DNA of 8,365 nucleotides from Zoogloeaceae bacterium (GTDB taxonomy: Bacteria; Pseudomonadota; Gammaproteobacteria; Burkholderiales; Rhodocyclaceae): assembly GCA_031278735.1 (NCBI GenBank), contig JAITJU010000042.1, forward strand, positions 1-8,365. The letters are read 5' to 3'. The notes below the pieces were generated by a model. That model did no database searches. It was not told the DNA's origin and worked only from the letters and a program-made list of their open reading frames with translations. Position 1 is the first letter of the stretch; each line of letters begins with the position of its first letter. Below, piece after piece: positions 7,535 through 8,365 of the stretch. The position numbers were made by a program, and so were the translations under genes.

Positions 7535-7864
7535 TCAGTGCGGCACGGATTTTGAAAACACGTTCAGCGCCACGACGCCCGCGAGGATCAGACCGATGCC
7601 GAGAAGGGCGTACAAATCCAGCGTCTGGCCGTAGAAGAGCCAGGCGGCAATGGCGATGAGCACGATGCCGACCCCCGACCAGATTGCGTAGATGACGCCG
7701 ATCGGCAGTTTTCCCATGGCGAGCGAAAGAAAGAAAAAAGCAATGCAGTAACCCGCGACCACCACGCAGGAGGGCAAGAGGCGCGTAAAGCCCGCGCAGG
7801 CCTTCAGGGCGGTCGTCGCCACGACCTCGGCCACGATGGCGATCGCCAGATAAATGAAATGCAT
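7535..7864 (-). CDS. Small multidrug resistance (SMR) transporter, EmrE/Qac-like
   Basis: This 109-residue protein should have four transmembrane helices (about 3-21, 33-50, 57-78 and 86-104) and act as an inner-membrane dimer exchanging protons for cationic drugs or quaternary ammonium compounds. The essential carboxylate is E13 in VAEVVATT, equivalent to E14 of EmrE. The aromatic substrate-site residues Y59 and W62 lie in YAIWSGVGIVLI. GFTRLLPS and the C-terminal FSKSVPH also closely follow EmrE (GFTRLWPS, LSRSTPH). These features place it with the Qac subtype rather than with the guanidinium exporters (Gdx/SugE). The ATG at 7864 has a good GGAGG at 7874-7878, nine bases away. It converges on gltD with 30 bases between the stop codons, and I see no clear terminator for either gene. 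The exact substrate cannot be read from sequence. Confidence 0.93.
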   Translation of the reverse strand: MHFIYLAIAIVAEVVATTALKACAGFTRLLPSCVVVAGYCIAFFFLSLAMGKLPIGVIYAIWSGVGIVLIAIAAWLFYGQTLDLYALLGIGLILAGVVALNVFSKSVPH

Positions 7865-7887
7865 GCTTCGTTTCCTCCGGGATTATG

Positions 7888-7929
7888 GCGCGCGTAGATG
7901 GGGCATGCGCGCAAGGTCATGCCGCGCGC
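7888..7929 (-). repeat. Structured leader of the SMR gene
   Basis: Two inverted repeats nest within the untranslated leader. An inner stem pairs GGCATG (7902-7907) with CATGCC (7918-7923) around a ten-base loop. An outer stem pairs GCGCGC (7888-7893) with GCGCGC (7924-7929). On one side the two stems are contiguous; on the other an eight-base bulge (7894-7901) separates them. The structure ends nine bases from the GGAGG ribosome site. There is no T-run, so it is not an obvious terminator. I do not recognise it as a guanidine riboswitch. The pairing is seen; a regulatory role is inference. Confidence 0.5.
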
Positions 7930-7951
7930 GGGATGCGGGATGCAGGATTTC

Positions 7952-7978
7952 ATTGTAAAGGAAACGCCGAATAATCAA
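7952..7978 (-). promoter_or_regulatory. Candidate promoter of the SMR gene
   Basis: On the minus strand a -35-like TTGATT (7973-7978) and a -10 TACAAT (7952-7957, five of six consensus positions) are 15 bases apart, slightly short of the ideal 17. Transcription would start near 7945, giving a leader of about 80 bases that contains the hairpin. A tandem GGGATGC repeat (7930-7943) lies just downstream of the -10. Confidence 0.5.
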
Positions 7979-8226
7979 AGGGCATGATGGTCGCGATTAC
8001 CATGTCGTGACAAAGTCTGGGGAAGGCAACGGGGATGGAAGGCCGTTGGCGGCGCTTGCCAGGATGCCGCGGATGCGTCGCGCGGCAGAAACAGCCTTCC
8101 GGCCAGCATGTCTTCGACCAAGCCTGCGCCCGCGCCCAAATCGATCGCCGCCTCATCCCGCCGCTCCGGGCCGTGCTTGCTTTCGCGGATTTCGCGCCGG
8201 AGCGTAGAAGCGGAAAACAAGATCAT
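7975..8226 (-). CDS. Doubtful small ORF, 83 residues, unknown
   Basis: The ATG at 8226 overlaps the TGA of the gene entering from the right edge as ATGA, a layout often seen in translationally coupled genes. The product starts MILFSASTLRREI and contains LGAGAGLVEDMLAGRLFLP at about 30-48. I recognise no family. Third codon positions are mostly G or C over roughly the first 55 codons, as in the neighbouring genes, but this bias fades towards the end. The last codons run into the -35 box of the SMR promoter. I see no Shine-Dalgarno of its own. It could be a genuine small gene, the remnant of a decayed one, or chance open frame in GC-rich DNA. Confidence 0.25.
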   Translation of the reverse strand: MILFSASTLRREIRESKHGPERRDEAAIDLGAGAGLVEDMLAGRLFLPRDASAASWQAPPTAFHPRCLPQTLSRHGNRDHHAL

Positions 8227-8365
8227 TCCACATCAAAGCCGCCTTCGAGCAGGAACTTGCGCAGGAACCCATCGAGCAGGTTGTTGACCTTGAACACCGA
8301 AATGGCGGCGCCTTGCAGTTGTTCAAAGTAGGCTTTCGCTTTCGCGCGGTCCACGGTTTCTTTTA
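8223..8365 (-). CDS. C-terminal end of a gene entering from the right edge, possibly type I restriction subunit HsdR
   Basis: Only 46 residues and the TGA stop (8223-8225) are inside the window; the start lies beyond the right edge. The visible part includes KAKAYFEQLQGAAISVFKVN followed by a leucine-rich stretch and LLEGGFDVE at the end. The pattern of a YFE-x-x-x-G segment, an FKVN segment and a terminal F-x-x-x-GGF-[DE] resembles the C-terminal tails I recall for some type I restriction enzyme R subunits (ATP-dependent translocase/nuclease). The fragment contains no catalytic motif, so this is a resemblance only. Codon use is like the neighbours. An 83-residue frame overlaps its stop by ATGA. 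Confidence 0.5.
   Translation of the reverse strand, partial: KETVDRAKAKAYFEQLQGAAISVFKVNNLLDGFLRKFLLEGGFDVE

Larger units (their letters stand above)
7865..8222. other. Region between the SMR gene and the right-edge gene
   Basis: This stretch holds the SMR ribosome site, its hairpin leader, its candidate promoter and the doubtful 83-residue frame on the minus strand. I see no tRNA, insertion sequence, terminal inverted repeat or CRISPR-like repeat in it. Short GGATGC words recur here, but only the tandem GGGATGC pair at 7930-7943 is a true repeat. Confidence 0.6.

Noticed and set aside
7865..7945. A guanidine riboswitch in front of the SMR gene
   Set aside because: The protein is of the EmrE/Qac subtype, and the leader lacks the paired ACGR-loop hairpins of the guanidine-II class or any other guanidine-riboswitch pattern I recognise.
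8037..8100. Inverted repeat GGAAGGC (8037-8043) and GCCTTCC (8094-8100)
   Set aside because: The seven-base arms are 50 bases apart in GC-rich DNA, so chance pairing is likely.
8007..8331. Plus-strand ORFs of 66 and 98 codons near the right edge
   Set aside because: They run opposite the minus-strand C-terminal tail and the small frame, have no Shine-Dalgarno support that I could see, and their arginine- and proline-rich translations look like shadow frames.

Overview
The window is GC-rich throughout and looks like chromosomal DNA of a proteobacterium. ArgD motifs such as NSGCEANEAAIK and DEVQCGMGRTG, together with a proteobacterial-type GltB/GltD pair, suggest a betaproteobacterium. That assignment comes from recalled family motifs, not from a database search.

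Layout. (1) From the left edge to 1033, minus strand, lies the 5' part of argD (N-acetylornithine aminotransferase). Its last ~50 residues lie beyond the edge. (2) A 371-base divergent intergenic region (1034-1404) holds a good sigma70-like promoter for the next operon, a hairpin in the argD leader and a cluster of overlapping AT-rich palindromes. (3) Positions 1405-7504, plus strand, carry gltB and gltD, the large and small subunits of NADPH-dependent glutamate synthase (GOGAT), one base apart. (4) Positions 7535-7864, minus strand and convergent with gltD, carry an EmrE-like small multidrug resistance (SMR) transporter. It has its own promoter and a strongly structured leader. (5) From 7975 to the right edge, minus strand, there is a doubtful small ORF. 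A 46-residue C-terminal tail of a larger gene overlaps it by ATGA; this tail may be from a type I restriction HsdR protein.

How the genes fit together. GltBD makes two glutamates from glutamine and 2-oxoglutarate. ArgD uses glutamate as amino donor in arginine synthesis and returns 2-oxoglutarate. The divergent pair therefore joins a glutamate-producing and a glutamate-consuming step around one control region. The SMR pump and the right-edge genes appear functionally unrelated.

Most of the window is ordinary housekeeping sequence and I found no clear new biological system. The points most worth checking are the structured leader of the SMR gene, the hairpin or possible pseudoknot before argD, the palindrome cluster between argD and gltB, and the identity of the gene entering from the right edge.
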